This document shows, one piece after another, positions 1 to 10,316 of a stretch of DNA of 64,000 nt (positions within the stretch are counted from its first letter, which is position 1; each line of letters starts with the position of its first letter). Location of the stretch: positions 620,001 to 684,000 of the forward strand of contig JAKACT010000002.1 of assembly GCA_021821195.1 (NCBI GenBank), given 5' to 3'. This stretch comes from Pseudomonadota bacterium (GTDB taxonomy: Bacteria; Pseudomonadota; Gammaproteobacteria; Xanthomonadales; Xanthomonadaceae). The translations under genes and the position numbers were made by a program. The notes beneath the pieces are model-generated. The model ran no database searches. It was not told the DNA's origin and saw only the letters and a program-made list of their open reading frames with translations.

Positions 1-2313
1 CGCGCACGGCGCTGGGGCGCGGACTGGGTGGTGCCGGGCGCGGTCACCGCCTTACTCGGCGATGGCCGCGGCGGCTGGCTGGCTGCGCACGACGGTGGCG
101 TGCGCTGGCGGCATGGCGATGGCCGGATCGAACGCATCGAAGTGGGCAGGCGGGTCAGTGCGGTGGTGCTGGATGAGCGCGGCGTGCTGTGGATGAACCT
201 GTCCGACGGCCAGCTGCTGCGCCGCGATGCCGACGGCAGCCTGTGGCCGATGGGGATCCCGGGGACGGTCAACAAGGCATTGCTGCTGGACCGGGAAGGC
301 CTGGTCTGGGTCGGCAGCAGCGATGGCCTGTACCGTGTCGCCGATGGCCAGGCCAGTGGCCTGACCCGGCGCGATGGGCTGGGCAGCGACTACGTCCGCA
401 CCGTGCTGGAGGACGACGCAGGCGCCTACTGGATCGGCCATGCCGACGGCCTGTCGCGCTGGTCGCATGGCCGGATGCAGGCCATCCGCTTGGGTGGGGG
501 CGGCGGCGCGCACGACACCTCGGTGCTGTCGCTGGCCCAGCGCGATGGCAAGCTGTGGGTCGGCACCTACGACCTTGGCGTGCTGCAGCTGGATGCGCAG
601 GGGCGGGTGCTGCAGCGCGTGCGGCTGGGCAGCGGCACCCAACCGGTGGTGCGCGCACTGCTGCCGGAGGCCGATGGCAGCATCTGGATTGGCGGCAACC
701 ACGGGCTGGTGCATTGGCGCAATGGCGAGGCGCATTCCTACCTGGGGGGCGCCGGCCAGCCCGACTTCACCGTACAGGCGCTGTACCGCGACCCCGGCGG
801 CCAGACCTGGATCGGCACCAATAACGGCATGGCCATGCTCGACGCTGCCGGCCGGTTGCACCGCTGGGAGCCGAACCACGACGTGCCCGCGCAATATTTC
901 TTCGACTTCCTGCGCGATGGCGGCGGTGACCTGTGGATCGCCAGCGACCGCGGCCTGCTGCGGATGCGCGACGGCCGCTTCACGGTCTACGACCACGAGC
1001 GCGGGCTGCCGCGCGACAAGCTGTTCCGGATCATCGACGACGGTGCCGGCAGCCTGTGGCTGTCCAGCAACATGGGCGTATTCCGGGTGTCGCGGGGTGA
1101 GCTGGATGAAATCGATGCCGGCACCCGCACGCAGCTGGCCGTGCACGTGCTGGACCGCAGCGATGGCATGCCCGGCAGCCAAGGCAACGGCGCCAGCCAG
1201 CCTTCCGGTTGGCTGGCGCGGGAAGGCCAGCTGCTGTTCCCGACCTCGGCCGGGCTGGCGGTGATCGACCCACACGCGGAGGTGACCGGTCGCGCCGGCG
1301 CGCCCCCGGTGGCATTCGAGCGGGTCACCGTGGACGGGCAGGTGCAACCGCTGAGGCCACTGCTGACCCTGCAGCCGGGGGCCAACCGGCTGGCGATCGG
1401 CTATGCCGGGATGAGTTTCCGCGCGCTGGACAAGCTGCGTTACCGCTACCGCCTGCAAGGCTACGACCAGGACTGGGTGGGCGCGACCGCCGGCAGCGAA
1501 GTCGTCTACACCCGGCTGCCGCCGGGCCGCTACCAGTTGGAAGTGGAAGCGATGGCGATGCCGGTGGATTGGTCGCGCAGCGAACGCATCGGCAGTGCGC
1601 GGATGGACATCGAGGTCATGCCGGCGCTGTGGCAGCGGCCGTGGCTGCGCGCGCTGCTGGCACTGGGCGTGGTGGTGGCGGTGGCGCTGCTGGGATGGTG
1701 GCGTACCGCCAGCCTGCGGCGCCGCCAGCGCCGGCTGAACCAGATCATCGCCGAGCGCACCGAGGAGCTCAGCGAGAAGAACCGCCAGCCGGAGGTCGCC
1801 GGTTATCGGCTGCAGCACTTGGCCACCCACGACGGGCTGACCGGGTTGCCCAACCGTCGCGCTGGCGACGCCCACCTGGTGGCCGCGGTGGCGCAGGCGC
1901 TGGCCGACGCCAGGCCGCTGAGCATCGCCCTGCTCGACATCGACTATTTCAAGCAGATCAACGACCAGCATGGCCATGCCACCGGCGATGCGGTGCTGCA
2001 GGCGATTGGCGAGGCACTGGCGGTTTTCGTGGCGGAGTGGGGGCTGTTCGCGGCGCGCTTTGGCGGCGAGGAATTCCTGCTGTGCATGGAAGAACTGCCG
2101 CTGGCCGACGGTGCGGCCAGGATGGGCGAGTTGTTGGCGCGCATCGGGGCGCTCGAGGTGGCGACGGAGGAAGGCGTGGTGCTGCACTGCACCTTCAGCG
2201 CCGGCGTGGCCGAACTGGCGCCGGGGCAATCCGCGCATGCGCTGTTGGCGCAGGCGGATGACCGCCTGCTGCAGGCCAAGCAACAGGGGCGCAACCGCAT
2301 CGTCGCCGGCTAG
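1..2313 (+). CDS. Reg_prop/Y_Y_Y sensor diguanylate cyclase (5' partial)
   Basis: The reading frame is open to the first base of the window, so the true start lies upstream and about 770 residues are visible. Repeated W-(I/V)-G-like and GDLWIAS-like segments form the two-component-regulator beta-propeller repeats. A Y_Y_Y domain follows (RYRYRLQGYD, then YTRLPPGRYQLEVEA), then one membrane helix near nucleotides 1620-1695, a short coiled coil, and a C-terminal GGDEF domain with FGGEEF at about 2060. In this family a periplasmic propeller senses a ligand and the cytoplasmic GGDEF domain makes cyclic di-GMP. The GGEEF signature is intact, so an active cyclase is likely. The ligand cannot be inferred. 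The gene converges on the LysR gene, and the two ends overlap by 4 bases. Confidence 0.85.
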   Translation, partial: RARRWGADWVVPGAVTALLGDGRGGWLAAHDGGVRWRHGDGRIERIEVGRRVSAVVLDERGVLWMNLSDGQLLRRDADGSLWPMGIPGTVNKALLLDREGLVWVGSSDGLYRVADGQASGLTRRDGLGSDYVRTVLEDDAGAYWIGHADGLSRWSHGRMQAIRLGGGGGAHDTSVLSLAQRDGKLWVGTYDLGVLQLDAQGRVLQRVRLGSGTQPVVRALLPEADGSIWIGGNHGLVHWRNGEAHSYLGGAGQPDFTVQALYRDPGGQTWIGTNNGMAMLDAAGRLHRWEPNHDVPAQYFFDFLRDGGGDLWIASDRGLLRMRDGRFTVYDHERGLPRDKLFRIIDDGAGSLWLSSNMGVFRVSRGELDEIDAGTRTQLAVHVLDRSDGMPGSQGNGASQPSGWLAREGQLLFPTSAGLAVIDPHAEVTGRAGAPPVAFERVTVDGQVQPLRPLLTLQPGANRLAIGYAGMSFRALDKLRYRYRLQGYDQDWVGATAGSEVVYTRLPPGRYQLEVEAMAMPVDWSRSERIGSARMDIEVMPALWQRPWLRALLALGVVVAVALLGWWRTASLRRRQRRLNQIIAERTEELSEKNRQPEVAGYRLQHLATHDGLTGLPNRRAGDAHLVAAVAQALADARPLSIALLDIDYFKQINDQHGHATGDAVLQAIGEALAVFVAEWGLFAARFGGEEFLLCMEELPLADGAARMGELLARIGALEVATEEGVVLHCTFSAGVAELAPGQSAHALLAQADDRLLQAKQQGRNRIVAG

Positions 2314-3194
2314 GGCTTCGTCGCCCGTCCGCTGCTTGCATCCAGCAGGGCGATGAATGCCTGCGCCGCGCGCGAAGGCGTGCGCCCGGCGTGCGTCACG
2401 TAGCCCAACCGGCGCGACAGCGCCAGTCCGCCAACCGGCAGCGTGCGCAGGCTGCGGTCCAGCAGGGTCCGTGGCAGCACGCCCCAGGCCAGCCCCACGG
2501 AGGCGAGCATCTTCAGCGTCTCCATGTGGTTGCTGGTCATCCGCAGCCGCAGCGGCAGGCCGCGCCGGGCGAAGGCGTCGGCGACGATGCGATGGGTGAA
2601 GGTGTGCGGCTCCGGCAGCACCGCCGGGTAGGCGGAGAGGTCGGCCAGCTTGGGGCGTGGCCTGCGCGCCAGCGGATGGCTGGGGGCGGCGACGAAGCAC
2701 AGCGGGTCGTCCCATAGCGTTGCCGACAGCAGCGGCGGCGTGGCTGGCCCGAGCGTGGTCAGCGCCAGCTCGATCCGTCCCTGCAGCACCTCGTTCCAGG
2801 CCTGCTCGGAATCCATGAAGCGGATATCCAGTTCCACCCGTGGGTATTTCGCCACGAACCGGCGCAGCAGCGGCGGCAGCCGGTGCAGCCCGATGTGGTG
2901 GCTGGTGGCCAGGCGCAGCACGCCACCCACGCCTTCGCCCACCTCGTGCAGCGCCCGCCGCGCATCGTCGGCATCGTCCAATAGCCTGCGTGCGCGCGGC
3001 AGCAGCGTACGCCCGGCCTCGGTCGGCACCACCTGCCGGCCCAGCCGGTCGAACAGGCGCGTTTCCAGCGAGGCCTCCAGCTGGGCGATGCGCTTGCTCA
3101 CCGCCGGCTGGGTCAGGTGCAGCCGCTCTGCCGCGAGGGAAAAGCCGCCGTGTTCGGCGACCGCGACGAACGCGGCAAGGTTGGCGAGGTCCAT
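2310..3194 (-). CDS. LysR-family transcriptional regulator
   Basis: This 294-residue protein has an N-terminal winged helix-turn-helix (residues about 3-60, with [19 protein letters not shown]) and a periplasmic-binding-like effector domain after about residue 90. The length is normal for LysR proteins. It is transcribed divergently from leuC, and the 97-base gap contains a 21-bp dyad with a T-N11-A core, so it probably regulates leuCD and itself. The effector is likely a leucine-pathway intermediate, by analogy with other leu-linked LysR regulators; that is inference. No other target is evident nearby. Confidence 0.85.
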   Translation of the reverse strand: MDLANLAAFVAVAEHGGFSLAAERLHLTQPAVSKRIAQLEASLETRLFDRLGRQVVPTEAGRTLLPRARRLLDDADDARRALHEVGEGVGGVLRLATSHHIGLHRLPPLLRRFVAKYPRVELDIRFMDSEQAWNEVLQGRIELALTTLGPATPPLLSATLWDDPLCFVAAPSHPLARRPRPKLADLSAYPAVLPEPHTFTHRIVADAFARRGLPLRLRMTSNHMETLKMLASVGLAWGVLPRTLLDRSLRTLPVGGLALSRRLGYVTHAGRTPSRAAQAFIALLDASSGRATKP

Positions 3195-3214
3195 TGCATT
3201 CCTTGGAGGAATCG

Positions 3215-3235
3215 AATGGATGAAAAATATCCATT
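3215..3235. promoter_or_regulatory. Putative LysR operator between lysR and leuC
   Basis: The sequence AATGGAT, seven bases, then ATCCATT is a perfect 7-bp inverted repeat. It contains the T-N11-A spacing typical of LysR-type recognition boxes (T at 3221, A at 3233). It lies 21 bases upstream of the lysR start and 57 bases upstream of the chosen leuC start. The AT-rich centre stands out from the surrounding GC-rich DNA. Function is inferred from symmetry and position. Confidence 0.55.
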
Positions 3236-3291
3236 TGAGTCATCGAAGGAAAGCCGGCAATCTGGCCATGGACACGCCCCGGGACGCGCCG

Positions 3292-4713
3292 ATGGCCGGC
3301 AAGACCTTGTACGACAAGCTGTGGGAGATGCACGAGGCCAGCCGCCGCGATGACGGTTCCTCGCTGCTCTACATCGACCGCCACATCCTCCACGAGGTGA
3401 CCTCGCCGCAGGCGTTCGAGGGCCTGCGGCTGGCGGGTCGCACGCCGTGGCGGGTCGGCGCCAACCTCGCCACGCCCGACCACAACGTGCCGACCACGCA
3501 GGCCGAGCGCGCCGGCGGGCTGGCCGCCATCGCCGACGAGACCTCGCGCATCCAGGTGCGCACGCTGGACGAGAACTGCGCCGACTTCGGCATCCTCGAG
3601 TTCCCGATGGACGACCCGCGCCAGGGCATCGTCCACGTGGTCGGCCCCGAGCAGGGCGCCACGCTGCCGGGCATGACCGTGGTCTGCGGCGATTCACATA
3701 CCTCCACGCACGGCGCGTTCGGGGCGTTGGCGCATGGCATCGGCACCTCGGAGGTCGAGCATGTGCTGGCCACGCAATGCCTGGTCGCGCAGAAGATGAA
3801 GAACATGCGCGTGCGCGTCGAAGGCGAACTGCCGCCGGGCGTGACCGCCAAGGACATCGTGCTGGCGGTCATCGGCCGCATCGGCACCGCCGGCGGCACC
3901 GGCCATGCGCTGGAATTCGCCGGCAGCGCGATCCGCGCGCTGTCGATGGAAGGCCGCATGACCGTCTGCAACATGGCGATCGAGGCGGGCGCGCGGGTCG
4001 GCATGGTGGCGGTGGACGACACCACCATCGACTACGTGCGCGGCCGTCCGTTCGCGCCGGCCGGCGAACAGTGGGATGCGGCGGTGGCGCTGTGGCACAC
4101 GCTGGTCTCGGATGCCGACGCGCATTTCGACGTCGACATCGAACTGCGCGCGGAAGACATCCGCCCGCAGGTGAGCTGGGGCACCTCGCCGGAAATGGTG
4201 CTGGCGGTGGATGGCAACGTCCCCGATCCCGCGCGCGAGACCGACCCGGTGAAGAAGGATTCCATTACGCGCGCCCTGGAGTACATGGGCCTGCGCGCCA
4301 ACCAGCCGATCACCGACATCCGGCTGGATCGTGTCTTCATCGGCTCGTGCACCAATGCGCGCATCGAGGACCTGCGCGCGGCGGCAGCAGTGGCGAAGGG
4401 CCGCAAGGTGGCGGCGACGGTGAAGCAGGCGCTGGTGGTGCCGGGCTCCGGGCTGGTCAAGGCGCAGGCCGAGCGTGAAGGGCTGGATCGCATCTTCCTC
4501 GACGCCGGCTTCGAATGGCGCGAGCCCGGCTGCTCGATGTGCCTGGCCATGAACCCGGATCGGCTGGAAAGCGGCGAGCACTGCGCCTCCACGTCCAACC
4601 GCAATTTCGAAGGCCGGCAGGGCGCGGGCGGCCGCACCCACCTGGTCAGCCCGGCGATGGCCGCCGCCGCCGCGATTGCCGGCCACTTCATCGACGTGCG
4701 GGAGCTGCAATGA
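3292..4713 (+). CDS. leuC: 3-isopropylmalate dehydratase large subunit
   Basis: LeuC forms the isopropylmalate isomerase with LeuD and interconverts 2- and 3-isopropylmalate in leucine synthesis. The protein has 473 residues from the chosen ATG ([16 protein letters not shown]), which is the usual LeuC start. An in-frame ATG at 3268 would add eight residues and cannot be excluded. The three cysteines that hold the 4Fe-4S cluster are visible at 353 (GSCTNAR), 414 and 417 (GCSMC). The stop codon overlaps the leuD start in an ATGA arrangement, so the two subunits are translationally coupled. Confidence 0.96.
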   Translation: MAGKTLYDKLWEMHEASRRDDGSSLLYIDRHILHEVTSPQAFEGLRLAGRTPWRVGANLATPDHNVPTTQAERAGGLAAIADETSRIQVRTLDENCADFGILEFPMDDPRQGIVHVVGPEQGATLPGMTVVCGDSHTSTHGAFGALAHGIGTSEVEHVLATQCLVAQKMKNMRVRVEGELPPGVTAKDIVLAVIGRIGTAGGTGHALEFAGSAIRALSMEGRMTVCNMAIEAGARVGMVAVDDTTIDYVRGRPFAPAGEQWDAAVALWHTLVSDADAHFDVDIELRAEDIRPQVSWGTSPEMVLAVDGNVPDPARETDPVKKDSITRALEYMGLRANQPITDIRLDRVFIGSCTNARIEDLRAAAAVAKGRKVAATVKQALVVPGSGLVKAQAEREGLDRIFLDAGFEWREPGCSMCLAMNPDRLESGEHCASTSNRNFEGRQGAGGRTHLVSPAMAAAAAIAGHFIDVRELQ

Positions 4714-5354
4714 ATCCGTTCACCAAGCACACGGGCGTGGCGGTGCCGCTGGACCGCGCCAACGTCGACACCGACCAGATCATCCCCAAGCAGTTCCTGA
4801 AGTCGATCCGCCGCAGCGGTTTCGGCCCCAACCTGTTCGACGAGTGGCGCTACCTCGACGTCGGCCAGCCGGGACAGGACTGCTCGACGCGGCCGCTGGA
4901 TCCCGGCTTCGTGCTCAACCAGCCGCGCTATGCCGGCGCCAGCGTGCTGCTGGCGCGCGCCAACTTCGGCTGCGGCTCCAGCCGCGAGCACGCGCCGTGG
5001 GCGCTAGCCGAATACGGCATCCGCGCGATCATCGCGCCAAGTTTTGCCGATATCTTCTACAACAACAGCTTCAAGAACGGGCTGTTGCCGATCGTGTTGC
5101 AGGACGACGAAGTGGATGCGCTGTTCGCGCAGTGCGAAGCCGCGGAAGGCTATGCGCTGGCCATCGACCTGCAGGCGCAGGCGGTGACGCGGCCGGATGG
5201 GACGCAGCACCACTTCGCCGTCGACGCCTTCCGCAAGCACTGCCTGCTGCACGGACTGGACGACATCGGCCTGACCCTGCAGCAGGCCGATGCCATCCGC
5301 GCCTTCGAGGCGCGCCATCGCGCGGCGCAGCCGTGGGTGTTCACGCGCGGCTGA
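4710..5354 (+). CDS. leuD: 3-isopropylmalate dehydratase small subunit
   Basis: LeuD is the 214-residue small subunit that completes the active site of isopropylmalate isomerase. The N-terminus ([20 protein letters not shown]) and the segment [15 protein letters not shown] are family hallmarks, and the length is normal. Its ATG overlaps the leuC stop codon by four bases. It ends 6 bases before the stop codon of the convergent endonuclease-family gene, so there is no room for a separate terminator. leuB is not part of this transcript; it lies on the opposite strand in the ilv operon. Confidence 0.97.
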   Translation: MNPFTKHTGVAVPLDRANVDTDQIIPKQFLKSIRRSGFGPNLFDEWRYLDVGQPGQDCSTRPLDPGFVLNQPRYAGASVLLARANFGCGSSREHAPWALAEYGIRAIIAPSFADIFYNNSFKNGLLPIVLQDDEVDALFAQCEAAEGYALAIDLQAQAVTRPDGTQHHFAVDAFRKHCLLHGLDDIGLTLQQADAIRAFEARHRAAQPWVFTRG

Positions 5355-5360
5355 GCGCGG

Positions 5361-6227
5361 CTATTCCAGGCGCAGCCGTGCCGTGACTGGGAAGTGGTCG
5401 GACGGGTAGCGCTGGCCGTCGGAGTCGGTCAGCACCGCGTAGTCGAGCACGCGGATGCGCGGGCCGACGAAGATGTAATCGATGCGCGGACCAAGCGGCT
5501 GGCCCATCGCGAAGCCGTTGAAGGTGCCTTCGGGACCGTACGGCGGTGTTTCCGAGCGCGCGCGTGCATCGCCCATCGCCGCCTGCATGTGGCGGATCTG
5601 CTCGGTCTCCGGGCTGGAGTTGAAGTCGCCCAGCGCCACCAGCGCATCGCCCGGGTCGCGCCCGGCCAGCCAGCGCAGCAGCAGCGCGGCCGATTCGCGG
5701 CGGGCCACTTCGCCCTCGTGGTCGAAGTGCACCGACACCACGGTGAGGGCCTTGCCACTGGCCTTATCGCGCAGGCGCGCCCAGCTTGCCAGCCGGTTGC
5801 AGCAGCGTGCGTCCCAGCCCTTCGAGGGGACCTCCGGGGTCTGGCTGAACCAGAAGTCGCCGTGCGCCAGCAGCGCGAAACGGTCGCGGCGGTAGAAGAT
5901 CGCCGAGTGCTCGCCGGCCTGCTTGCCGTCGTCGCGGCCCACGCCGACGCGCGCGTATTCCGTCAGCGCGTCGAGGTCGGCAAGCTGCCCCGGTAGCGCT
6001 TCCTGGGTGCCGAACAGATCGAAGCCGTGGCGGCGCACCAGCGCCTTCACCGCTTCGCGCCGATGCGGCCAGGCGTTGGCGCCGTCGCTGGCCACGTCCA
6101 GCCGCAGGTTGTAGGTGGCGACGCGCAGATCGCCGGGCCCGCCGGCAGTGGTCAGGCTGGTGGCCAGCAGCAGGGCCAGCGCGGCGAACATGCGCCGTAG
6201 CCGGCGGTGGATGGCGGGGTTCGGCAT
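5361..6227 (-). CDS. Endonuclease/exonuclease/phosphatase-family protein, exported
   Basis: This 288-residue protein has a likely signal peptide (charged start followed by FAALALLLATSLTTAG). It then shows the EEP superfamily motifs: RVATYNLRLD, the catalytic-region glutamate in FGTQEA, LGDFNSSPET, and the closing SDHFPV. The fold covers metal-dependent nucleases and phosphodiesterases such as sphingomyelinase-like and inositol-phosphatase-like enzymes; the substrate cannot be told from sequence. It lies downstream of leuB on the same strand, 74 bases away, with a strong palindrome in the gap, so it may be transcribed separately from the ilv-leu operon. Confidence 0.8.
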   Translation of the reverse strand: MPNPAIHRRLRRMFAALALLLATSLTTAGGPGDLRVATYNLRLDVASDGANAWPHRREAVKALVRRHGFDLFGTQEALPGQLADLDALTEYARVGVGRDDGKQAGEHSAIFYRRDRFALLAHGDFWFSQTPEVPSKGWDARCCNRLASWARLRDKASGKALTVVSVHFDHEGEVARRESAALLLRWLAGRDPGDALVALGDFNSSPETEQIRHMQAAMGDARARSETPPYGPEGTFNGFAMGQPLGPRIDYIFVGPRIRVLDYAVLTDSDGQRYPSDHFPVTARLRLE

Positions 6228-6250
6228 GGAAGGCTTCTGGAGGAAGGGAG

Positions 6251-6275
6251 GAAAGTGGGGTCAGACCCCACTTTC
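6251..6275. repeat. Perfect 12-bp inverted repeat with 1-base centre
   Basis: GAAAGTGGGGTC, a single A, then the exact complement GACCCCACTTTC. It sits between leuB and the endonuclease-family gene, both leftward. The tiny centre makes a good DNA cruciform or protein site, or a dispersed palindromic repeat, but there is no run of T after it on either strand, so it is a poor intrinsic terminator. A partial copy (AGTGGGGTCAGG) is visible near 7416 between leuA and leuB. Confidence 0.6.
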
Positions 6276-6301
6276 TCACGCTCTGCCTGCGCTGGATGGC
6301 G

Positions 6302-7393
6302 TCAGTCGCGCAGTTCCATCACGTGGCAGGGCAACTCCAGCTGTTCCAGCACCGTCGATGTGACCGCGCGGGTGCCGACGGCGCGTGCGCGGTCGCAGGT
6401 CAGGTCGGCGGTGAGCGCGCCACCTTCGAGCGCGCGTGATACCGCCAGCTCCACGCACTGCGCCTCGCCCTCCAGCCCGAGCGCATGGCGCAGCAGCATC
6501 GCCGCGCTGAGGATGGCGGCGTAGGGATTGGCGATGCCCTTGCCGGTGATGTCCGGCGCACTGCCGTGGATCGGCTCGAAGATCCCGCAGCTGCCTTCGC
6601 CCAGGGAGGCCGACGGCAGCAGGCCCAGCGAGCCGGCCAGCATCGAGGCTTCGTCGGTGAGGATGTCGCCGAACATGTTCTCGGTGACGATCACGTCGAA
6701 CGATCGCGGCCGCGCCAGCAGGTGCATCGCCATCGAATCGACCAGCTGGTGTTCCAGCTGCACGTCCGGGAACTCCTCGCCCACGACGCGCGTCGCCACC
6801 TCGCGCCACAGCCGCGAGGTTTCCAGCACGTTGGCCTTGTCCACCGAAGTCAGCCTGCCGCTGCGCGCGCGCGCCAGCCGGGCGGCGTGGCGCACCACGC
6901 GCTCGATCTCGGCGACGCTGTAGCGGCAAACGTCGGACGCGTCGCCGTCGCTGCGGGCCTTGTCGCCGAAATAGATGCCGCCGGTCAGCTCGCGCACCAC
7001 GATCAGGTCCACGCCCTGCAGCAGGTGGGGCTTGATCGGCGAGGCGCCCAGCGTGGCCGCGTGCGGCTTGACCGGGCGCAGGTTGGCGTACAGGCCCAAC
7101 GCCTTGCGGATCGCCAGCAGCCCCTGTTCCGGGCGCACTTTGGCGCCGGGATCCGACCATTTCGGGCCGCCCACCGCGCCCAGCAGGATCGCGTCGGCGG
7201 ATCGGGCCGCCGCCAGCGTGGCGTCCGGCAGCGCACTGCCGGTGGCGTCGATGGCGGCGCCGCCGATCAGGTGTTCGCTGAAGTCGAAGTCGTGGCCATA
7301 GCGCGCGGCCACCGCGCGCAGGACGGCAACGGCGGCGGCGGTGACTTCGGGGCCGATGCCGTCACCCGGCAGTACGACGATGTTGGCGTGCAT
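6302..7393 (-). CDS. leuB: 3-isopropylmalate dehydrogenase
   Basis: LeuB oxidises 3-isopropylmalate to the 2-oxo acid with NAD+, the third step of leucine synthesis. The 363-residue protein carries the family segments [12 protein letters not shown] at the start, [25 protein letters not shown] and the NAD-site [16 protein letters not shown]. Length and order are standard. It lies 27 bases downstream of leuA on the same strand and is the last amino-acid gene of the ilvC-to-leuB operon. Confidence 0.97.
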   Translation of the reverse strand: MHANIVVLPGDGIGPEVTAAAVAVLRAVAARYGHDFDFSEHLIGGAAIDATGSALPDATLAAARSADAILLGAVGGPKWSDPGAKVRPEQGLLAIRKALGLYANLRPVKPHAATLGASPIKPHLLQGVDLIVVRELTGGIYFGDKARSDGDASDVCRYSVAEIERVVRHAARLARARSGRLTSVDKANVLETSRLWREVATRVVGEEFPDVQLEHQLVDSMAMHLLARPRSFDVIVTENMFGDILTDEASMLAGSLGLLPSASLGEGSCGIFEPIHGSAPDITGKGIANPYAAILSAAMLLRHALGLEGEAQCVELAVSRALEGGALTADLTCDRARAVGTRAVTSTVLEQLELPCHVMELRD

Positions 7394-7420
7394 GTGTGCG
7401 GTTCCTTGGGGGGAGTGGGG

Positions 7421-8989
7421 TCAGGCGGGGATCGCCACGGGGTGCGTGGCCTGCGTGCGCAGCACGCGGTTGGCGACGTCGAGCCAGGCGATCGCGCTGG
7501 CTTCCAGCACGTCGCGGCTGGTGCCCTGGCCGCTGAACGTCTCGCCGTCGATGCGCGTACTCAGGTTGGCCTCGCCGCGGGCGTCGCGGCCGATGCCCAT
7601 GCTGTGCACTTCGTAGCTTTCCAGCGCGAAATCGACGCCGGTGGCCTGCGCCAGCGCGGCGAACAATGCTGCGATGGGACCGTCGCCATGGGCGTCCTGG
7701 CGCACCTGGCGACCGTCGGGATCGGACAGCTCCACCCGCGCGCGGGTGTGCTGGCCTTCGTCGGTCAGATGCATGGCCGCCACCCGCCAGCCGGGCCCGA
7801 AGCGTTCGCCTTCGACCAGCCGCAGCAGGTCGGCATCACCGATCACGTGCTGGGTCTGGGTCAGTGCCTTGGCGTCGGCGATCACCCGGTCCAGCTGCAC
7901 ATCGTCCAGCACGTGGCCCAGCGCGCGCAGGCGGTCGGCCACCGCCGCGCGCCCGCTGTGGCGGCCCAGCACCAGCTGCGAATCCGGCCAGCCCACGTCC
8001 TGCGGGCGCATGATCTCGTAGGTATCGCGGTTCTTCAGCATGCCGTGCTGATGGATGCCGGACTCGTGCGCGAACGCGTTCAGGCCGACGATGGCCTTGT
8101 TGCGCTGTACCTGGATGCCGGTGATGCGCGACAGCAGGCGCGAGGTGTCCAGCAGCTTCGGGGTGGCGATGCGGGTATCCGCGCCGTACCAGCCGCGACG
8201 CACCTTCATCGCCATCACCAGTTCTTCCAGCGCGGCGTTGCCCGCGCGCTCGCCGATGCCGTTGATGGTGCATTCCACCTGCCGCGCGCCGCCCTCGATG
8301 GCGGCCAGCGAGTTGGCCACGGCCAGGCCCAGGTCGTTGTGGCAGTGCGCGCTGAACACCACGCCGTCGGCGCCCTTCACGTTGGTGCGCAGGAAACGGA
8401 ACAGTTCGCGGATTTCCTCCGGCGTGGCGTAGCCCACGGTGTCCGGCACGTTGACGGTGCGCGCACCGGCGGCGATCGCCGCTTCGAACACCTCGACCAG
8501 GAAGTCGCGCTCGGTGCGGAAGGCGTCCTCGGCGGAAAACTCCACGTCATCGACGTGCCGACGCGCCAGCTCGACGCCCATCACCGCGCGTTCGATCACC
8601 TGCTGCTTCGACATCGACAGCTTGTGTTCGCGGTGCAGCGGGCTGGTGGAAATGAAGACATGGATGCGCGGTGCCGCGGCGGCATCCAGCGCGCGTGCGC
8701 AGGCTTCGATGTCGCCGGCGTGGCAGCGTGCCAGCCCGGCGATGGCGGCGCCGCGCACCTCGCGCGCGATGGCCTGCACGGCGCCGAAGTCGGCCGGCGA
8801 GCTGTTGGGGAAGCCGGCCTCGATCACGTCCACCCCGAGATCGGCCAGCGCGTGCGCAAAGGCGATCTTCTGCGGGCTGCTCATGGTGAAGCCCGGTGAC
8901 TGTTCGCCGTCGCGCAGGGTGGTGTCGAAGATGACGACGCGATCGGGGGGTGCGTGTTCCGGGGCGGCGGCGTTGGCGCTTGCGTTCAT
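7421..8989 (-). CDS. leuA: 2-isopropylmalate synthase
   Basis: LeuA condenses acetyl-CoA with 2-oxoisovalerate, the committed step of leucine synthesis. The protein has 522 residues from the chosen ATG, giving the expected catalytic TIM barrel ([14 protein letters not shown], metal-site [13 protein letters not shown]) and a C-terminal regulatory domain, so leucine feedback is likely. The start codon overlaps the ilvA stop in an ATGA arrangement, which fixes the start well and indicates translational coupling. Confidence 0.96.
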   Translation of the reverse strand: MNASANAAAPEHAPPDRVVIFDTTLRDGEQSPGFTMSSPQKIAFAHALADLGVDVIEAGFPNSSPADFGAVQAIAREVRGAAIAGLARCHAGDIEACARALDAAAAPRIHVFISTSPLHREHKLSMSKQQVIERAVMGVELARRHVDDVEFSAEDAFRTERDFLVEVFEAAIAAGARTVNVPDTVGYATPEEIRELFRFLRTNVKGADGVVFSAHCHNDLGLAVANSLAAIEGGARQVECTINGIGERAGNAALEELVMAMKVRRGWYGADTRIATPKLLDTSRLLSRITGIQVQRNKAIVGLNAFAHESGIHQHGMLKNRDTYEIMRPQDVGWPDSQLVLGRHSGRAAVADRLRALGHVLDDVQLDRVIADAKALTQTQHVIGDADLLRLVEGERFGPGWRVAAMHLTDEGQHTRARVELSDPDGRQVRQDAHGDGPIAALFAALAQATGVDFALESYEVHSMGIGRDARGEANLSTRIDGETFSGQGTSRDVLEASAIAWLDVANRVLRTQATHPVAIPA

Positions 8990-10086
8990 GCGTAGCTGGT
9001 CTCGGGTGCGGGTGTTGTACGCGCGGTGCGCGGCACGGGAATGGCGATGGAGGGGAGCGAGCCGGCAGCACGCGGGGGCGTGGAGGCTGCCGGCGGCGTA
9101 AGTCGCTCCTGCCTGCGTTGCCGTGGTTTGCGCGGCGGGCGCGGACGCACGTCCTGCAGCAGCCCCGCCAGCACCGCTGCATCGAGATTGCCGCCGGAGA
9201 CCACCGCGCACTTGCGCTTGGCGGCGACGCGTTTGCCCGCCGCCAGCGCCAGCGCGCCCGCGCCCTCGGCGATCAGGTGTTCCTCCAGCGCCAGCCGCAC
9301 CAGCGTCTCGCGCAGCTCGGCTTCACGCACGATGACCACGTCGTCCAGCAGTTCCGCCAGCACGCGGCGGGTCAGCGCCCCCGGAATCTTCACCTTCACG
9401 CCGTCGGCCAACGTGGCCACCGGCTCGATGATCCGGTCGTCCCCGCGCAGCGCGCGCGCCATCGCATCGACGCCTTCCACCTGCGCGCCGACCACCCGCA
9501 CGCCCTGCGTTTTCAGCGCCAGCGCAACGCCCGCTGCCAGCCCGCCGCCGCCGATCGGCACGATCACCACGTCCGGCGACAGCGCGCTGGCGATTTCCAG
9601 CCCCACGGTGCCCTGCCCGGCGATCACGTCGGGGTCGTCGAAGGCGGACAGCAGCCGGTAGCCATGCTGCGCGGCCAGCTCGGCGGCGAAGGCCCTGGCT
9701 TCGTCGTAGCTGTCGCCGTGCAGGCGCACGGTGGCGCCCCAGTGGGCGACGCCGGCGATCTTGGTGGCCGGCGCGGTTTTCGGCATCACCGTGATCGCCT
9801 GCATGCCCAGCCGGTAGGCGGCCCAGGCCAGGCCCTGCGCGTGGTTGCCGGCGGAGGCGGCGATGGTGGGCCGCAGGTCGTCGCGTTCGCGCGCGGCCAG
9901 CAGCGCGTTCATCGCGCCGCGCACCTTGTACGAGCCGGTGCGCTGCAGGTTCTCGAGTTTCAACCAGCAGCCGGAGCGCTCGGCGTAGTGCAGCGGCGTC
10001 GGCCCGAGGTAGCGGCGCAGCCGCGCCTGCGCGGCCAGCACGTCGCTGGCGGTGGGTGCGCGAGGCGTGGCCGCATCCGTGTTCAT
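8986..10086 (-). CDS. ilvA: Threonine dehydratase without regulatory domain
   Basis: This PLP enzyme deaminates threonine to 2-oxobutyrate for isoleucine synthesis. The PLP lysine is K54 in GSYKVRGA, and the phosphate loop IGGGGLAAG is present. The protein has 366 residues against roughly 510 for enterobacterial IlvA. The ACT-like regulatory domain is missing, as in short or catabolic forms, and is replaced by a tail of about 50 residues rich in Pro, Arg and Thr after position 310. Its place between ilvM and leuA argues for a biosynthetic role despite the short form. It overlaps ilvM upstream and leuA downstream by four bases each. Confidence 0.92.
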   Translation of the reverse strand: MNTDAATPRAPTASDVLAAQARLRRYLGPTPLHYAERSGCWLKLENLQRTGSYKVRGAMNALLAARERDDLRPTIAASAGNHAQGLAWAAYRLGMQAITVMPKTAPATKIAGVAHWGATVRLHGDSYDEARAFAAELAAQHGYRLLSAFDDPDVIAGQGTVGLEIASALSPDVVIVPIGGGGLAAGVALALKTQGVRVVGAQVEGVDAMARALRGDDRIIEPVATLADGVKVKIPGALTRRVLAELLDDVVIVREAELRETLVRLALEEHLIAEGAGALALAAGKRVAAKRKCAVVSGGNLDAAVLAGLLQDVRPRPPRKPRQRRQERLTPPAASTPPRAAGSLPSIAIPVPRTARTTPAPETSYA

Positions 10087-10316
10087 GCTTCGCGTACGTC
10101 CACCGCCAGGCAGTCGTACAGCCCGGCCAGCTGGTGCCGCAGGCTTTCCGGTTCGCGGCTGCCTTCCACGGTCATGCGCAGGTGCCAGCGGTCGCCGTCG
10201 TCCTGGGCTTCGCCATCGACGCTGACGGGCTGGAAGCCGCGGCGCTCGGCGGTGCCCAGCACGCGGGCCAGCGCGCCCTCGGCGCGGCGCAGGGTGAGAT
10301 CAAGCTGGTAGCGCAT
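10083..10316 (-). CDS. ilvM: Acetolactate synthase small (ACT) subunit, IlvM type
   Basis: This 77-residue single ACT domain protein (starting MRYQLDLTLRRAEGALARVLG) lies immediately downstream of the acetolactate synthase large subunit. The short length matches IlvM rather than the roughly 160-residue IlvH/IlvN type. Its ATG lies inside the last codons of ilvG (17-base overlap), and its stop overlaps the ilvA start. The coupling suggests stoichiometric production with the large subunit. A single short ACT domain usually means weak or no valine feedback; for this organism that is inference. Confidence 0.9.
   Translation of the reverse strand: MRYQLDLTLRRAEGALARVLGTAERRGFQPVSVDGEAQDDGDRWHLRMTVEGSREPESLRHQLAGLYDCLAVDVREA

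Noticed and set aside
52-3636. Very long leftward open frame of 1194 codons
   Set aside because: It is antisense to the GGDEF gene and leuC and only partly shares the LysR region in another frame; its translation is a His/Gln/Ala/Arg-rich GC shadow without domains.
6485-8899. Rightward open frame of 804 codons over leuB and leuA
   Set aside because: It is antisense to two well-supported enzymes and has shadow composition.
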